Of a DNA stretch of 8,529 nucleotides, positions 6,814 through 8,529 are shown one piece after another. The stretch comes from DATMYQ01 sp035560935 (GTDB lineage: Bacteria; Bacillota; Negativicutes; Sporomusales; Sporomusaceae): NCBI GenBank assembly GCA_035560935.1, contig DATMYQ010000369.1:1-8529 (forward strand), written 5' to 3'. Position 1 is the stretch's first letter. Every line of letters begins with the position of its first letter. The notes below the pieces were generated by a model that saw only the letters and a list, made by a program, of their open reading frames with translations, was not told where the DNA came from and did not search any database. A program made the translations under genes and the position numbers.

Positions 6814-8523
6814 AGCAGGCGGTGCCTGGCCGTGGCAGGTTTCGTAAGGCCAGGCGTTTAGGCCGCCTTCCATAACTTTGACGTTTGTGAAACCTTCTCC
6901 CTCCAAAATCAACGCCGCTTCGTAACCGCGCAGGCTAATCTTGCAAAAGGCGATGATTTCATCGTCTTTGTTCATTTCACTTAAGCGGCTGCGAAGCTGT
7001 CCCAACGGGATATGGCAAAGATTTTCGCAACGGTCCAGACAAACCTGCTTATATTCGTCCGATGAACGCACGTCGAGAAATACGGTTCCGGGGCAGGAGG
7101 CCAGTTTTTTTCGAACCTCCTGCGGGGAGAGTCCTTTCAGGTGTCCCGCCAGTTTGTTCATGGCGGCGTTGGCCGCGACGGCGGCCAGGTCAATGGGTGA
7201 ACTGTACGGCGGAGCGTAACCCAGGTCAATATCAAACAGGTCGTCGATGGTGCCGCCAAAGGTTAATACGGAGGCGATCAGATCCACTCGTTTGGCCACA
7301 TCGCCTTCACCGAACGCCTGCATGCCCAGCAGGCGGCGATTGCCGGCATCGACAATCAGTTTGATGGTGAGCGGTTTGGCGTTTGGCATGTAGTGGGGCC
7401 GGTCATGACCGCCGATCATGACGCTGAGACACTGGAAGCCGGCGGCTTTGGCGTCCCGTTCCGTCAGGCCGGTTTTCCCCGCATTCAAATCCAGTATTTT
7501 GACGACCACCGTCCCCAGAACACCGTGAAAAGTCGTGTCGCCGCCGCAGATATTTTCGCCGATGATCCGGCCGTGCTTGTTGGCGGTGGAACCCATCGGG
7601 GCAAAGACTTTGGCACCACTGACCCGGTGGGTATTTTCAACGCAGTCGCCGCCGGCGTAAATCGACGGATCGCTGGTGCGCAGATGATCGTCAACAGCGA
7701 TAGCGCCGCTGGAACCGATGACGAGGCCGGCGGTCCGGGCCAGTTCCACGTTGGGACGGGCGCCGGCAGCGAGAATGACCAGGTCGGTGGGTAAAACCTG
7801 ACGGGAGGTTACGACCTCGCGAACGGCGCCGTCGGCATCGCCGCGAAACTCGGTGACGGTTTCACCGGTCAGCAGCTTGATTCCCTGGCCGGCGGCGTAT
7901 TTGGCGACGGCGGCGGCTATTTCCTCATCCATAAACGCGGGAAAGAGCTGATCTTTCATTTCGACCACCGTAACGTCGCTTTTCCAACGGGAAAGGGCCT
8001 CGGCCATTTCCATGCCGACCAGACCGGCTCCGAGAATGACGGCCCGGGAGAAACGACCCTGCTCCAGTCCCTGGCGAACCGCCTGGGCGTCGTCGGGATG
8101 CCAGAGCTGATGAATGTTTTTCAGGTCAATGCCGGGGATCGGCGGTCTTATCGGCGAAGCACCGGTGGCGATCACTAGCTGGTCGTAAGGCAGGGCCGAT
8201 TCTGCGGCGGTTTCCCGGTTACGGACGGTAACGGTTTTGGTGGTGCGATTGATGCGGATAGCTTCAGTTTTGGTCAATACATTGATGTTTTTTACATTTT
8301 TAAAAAAGTCAGGATTTCGCAATGCGCCGGAGGAACTGGACATGAGCTGTTGCAAACTGTCTACATCGCCGGAAACATAGTAAGGCAGGCCGCAGGCTCC
8401 ATAGGAGATCAGATCGCCCTTTTCCACAACGGTGATTTGGGCGTCGGGAGCGCCGCGACGAATTTTAGCGGCGGATTTCAGACCGGCGGCGACACCGCCG
8501 ATGATGACGATTTGTTCCATCAT
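6796..8523 (-). CDS. CoA-disulfide reductase / NADH-dependent persulfide reductase-like flavoprotein with C-terminal rhodanese domain
   Basis: Cytoplasmic FAD enzyme predicted to reduce CoA disulfide, CoA persulfide or polysulfide with NAD(P)H. N-terminal FAD motif IVIIGGVAAG (5-14), then the redox cysteine C44 in SYGACGLPYY, the single active cysteine arrangement typical of CoA-disulfide reductases. The NAD(P)H site is VILGAGLVGMEMAE (about 165-180), the second FAD motif is YAGGDCVEN (about 289-297), and the dimer domain carries GYAPPYSSPID near 433-443. The rhodanese domain spans about 470-565 with VFLDVRSSDEY and an intact active loop C527-KISLR-G. Length 575 is normal for the fused CoADR-rhodanese class. 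Within the rhodanese part, C495, C499 and C503 form an unusual C-x3-C-x3-C cluster. Two adjacent ATGs (8523 and 8520) are possible starts; only six upstream bases are visible, so the ribosome site cannot be judged. The C-terminus is complete. NADH oxidase is an alternative activity in the same family. Confidence 0.9.
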   Translation of the reverse strand: MMEQIVIIGGVAAGLKSAAKIRRGAPDAQITVVEKGDLISYGACGLPYYVSGDVDSLQQLMSSSSGALRNPDFFKNVKNINVLTKTEAIRINRTTKTVTVRNRETAAESALPYDQLVIATGASPIRPPIPGIDLKNIHQLWHPDDAQAVRQGLEQGRFSRAVILGAGLVGMEMAEALSRWKSDVTVVEMKDQLFPAFMDEEIAAAVAKYAAGQGIKLLTGETVTEFRGDADGAVREVVTSRQVLPTDLVILAAGARPNVELARTAGLVIGSSGAIAVDDHLRTSDPSIYAGGDCVENTHRVSGAKVFAPMGSTANKHGRIIGENICGGDTTFHGVLGTVVVKILDLNAGKTGLTERDAKAAGFQCLSVMIGGHDRPHYMPNAKPLTIKLIVDAGNRRLLGMQAFGEGDVAKRVDLIASVLTFGGTIDDLFDIDLGYAPPYSSPIDLAAVAANAAMNKLAGHLKGLSPQEVRKKLASCPGTVFLDVRSSDEYKQVCLDRCENLCHIPLGQLRSRLSEMNKDDEIIAFCKISLRGYEAALILEGEGFTNVKVMEGGLNAWPYETCHGQAPPATAEKK

Positions 8524-8529
8524 CTGATC

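Overview
The window shows three complete-looking forward genes and one reverse gene, in dense bacterial layout with good Shine-Dalgarno sites and roughly balanced base composition. A two-partner secretion pair (exported TpsA protein plus outer-membrane TpsB transporter) means the host has an outer membrane. The AGGAGG-like ribosome sites, a CitMHS-type citrate transporter and a CoA-disulfide-reductase with a fused rhodanese domain are also common in Firmicutes. My best guess is therefore an outer-membrane-bearing Firmicute of the Negativicutes (Sporomusa/Pelosinus-like). This is inference; no marker gene in the window settles it.

Positions 1-5183 hold the secretion locus. A TATAAT box at the extreme left edge and a short leader with a perfect small hairpin precede tpsA (72-3449). 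TpsA is a 1125-residue exported protein with a signal peptide, a TPS/haemagglutinin-activity domain with the NPNGI motif, and then about nine degenerate repeats of about 59 residues or more. After a 54-base gap comes tpsB (best start GTG 3504, to 5183), a 559-residue FhaC/ShlB-like protein with signal peptide, two POTRA regions and a 16-strand-type barrel with the VRAYP loop motif. The two are almost certainly one transcription unit: TpsB should secrete TpsA to the cell surface or medium.

Positions 5184-5406 are intergenic: an imperfect stem-loop just after tpsB, a possible 15-codon leader ORF with its own ribosome site, and a weak extended -10. Positions 5407-6705 encode a 432-residue CitMHS-family transporter, predicted to import citrate or a related metal-chelating carboxylate. 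It ends at a near-perfect 45-base palindrome flanked by A and T runs, which looks like a bidirectional terminator shared with the convergent gene. That reverse gene (8523-6796) encodes a 575-residue flavoprotein of the CoA-disulfide reductase / persulfide reductase type with a C-terminal rhodanese domain, probably serving thiol/persulfide redox balance. Nothing visible ties it or the transporter functionally to the secretion system.

The most interesting item is the repeat region of TpsA. Its repeats (FGS..., then N-G-N-Y-hydrophobic-SPxW, then RGAhxxh, then NSLVG) have the period and pattern of FG-GAP beta-propeller blades rather than the short repeats of a FHA-type beta-helix. This suggests a TPS-exported protein carrying a propeller-like adhesive domain.
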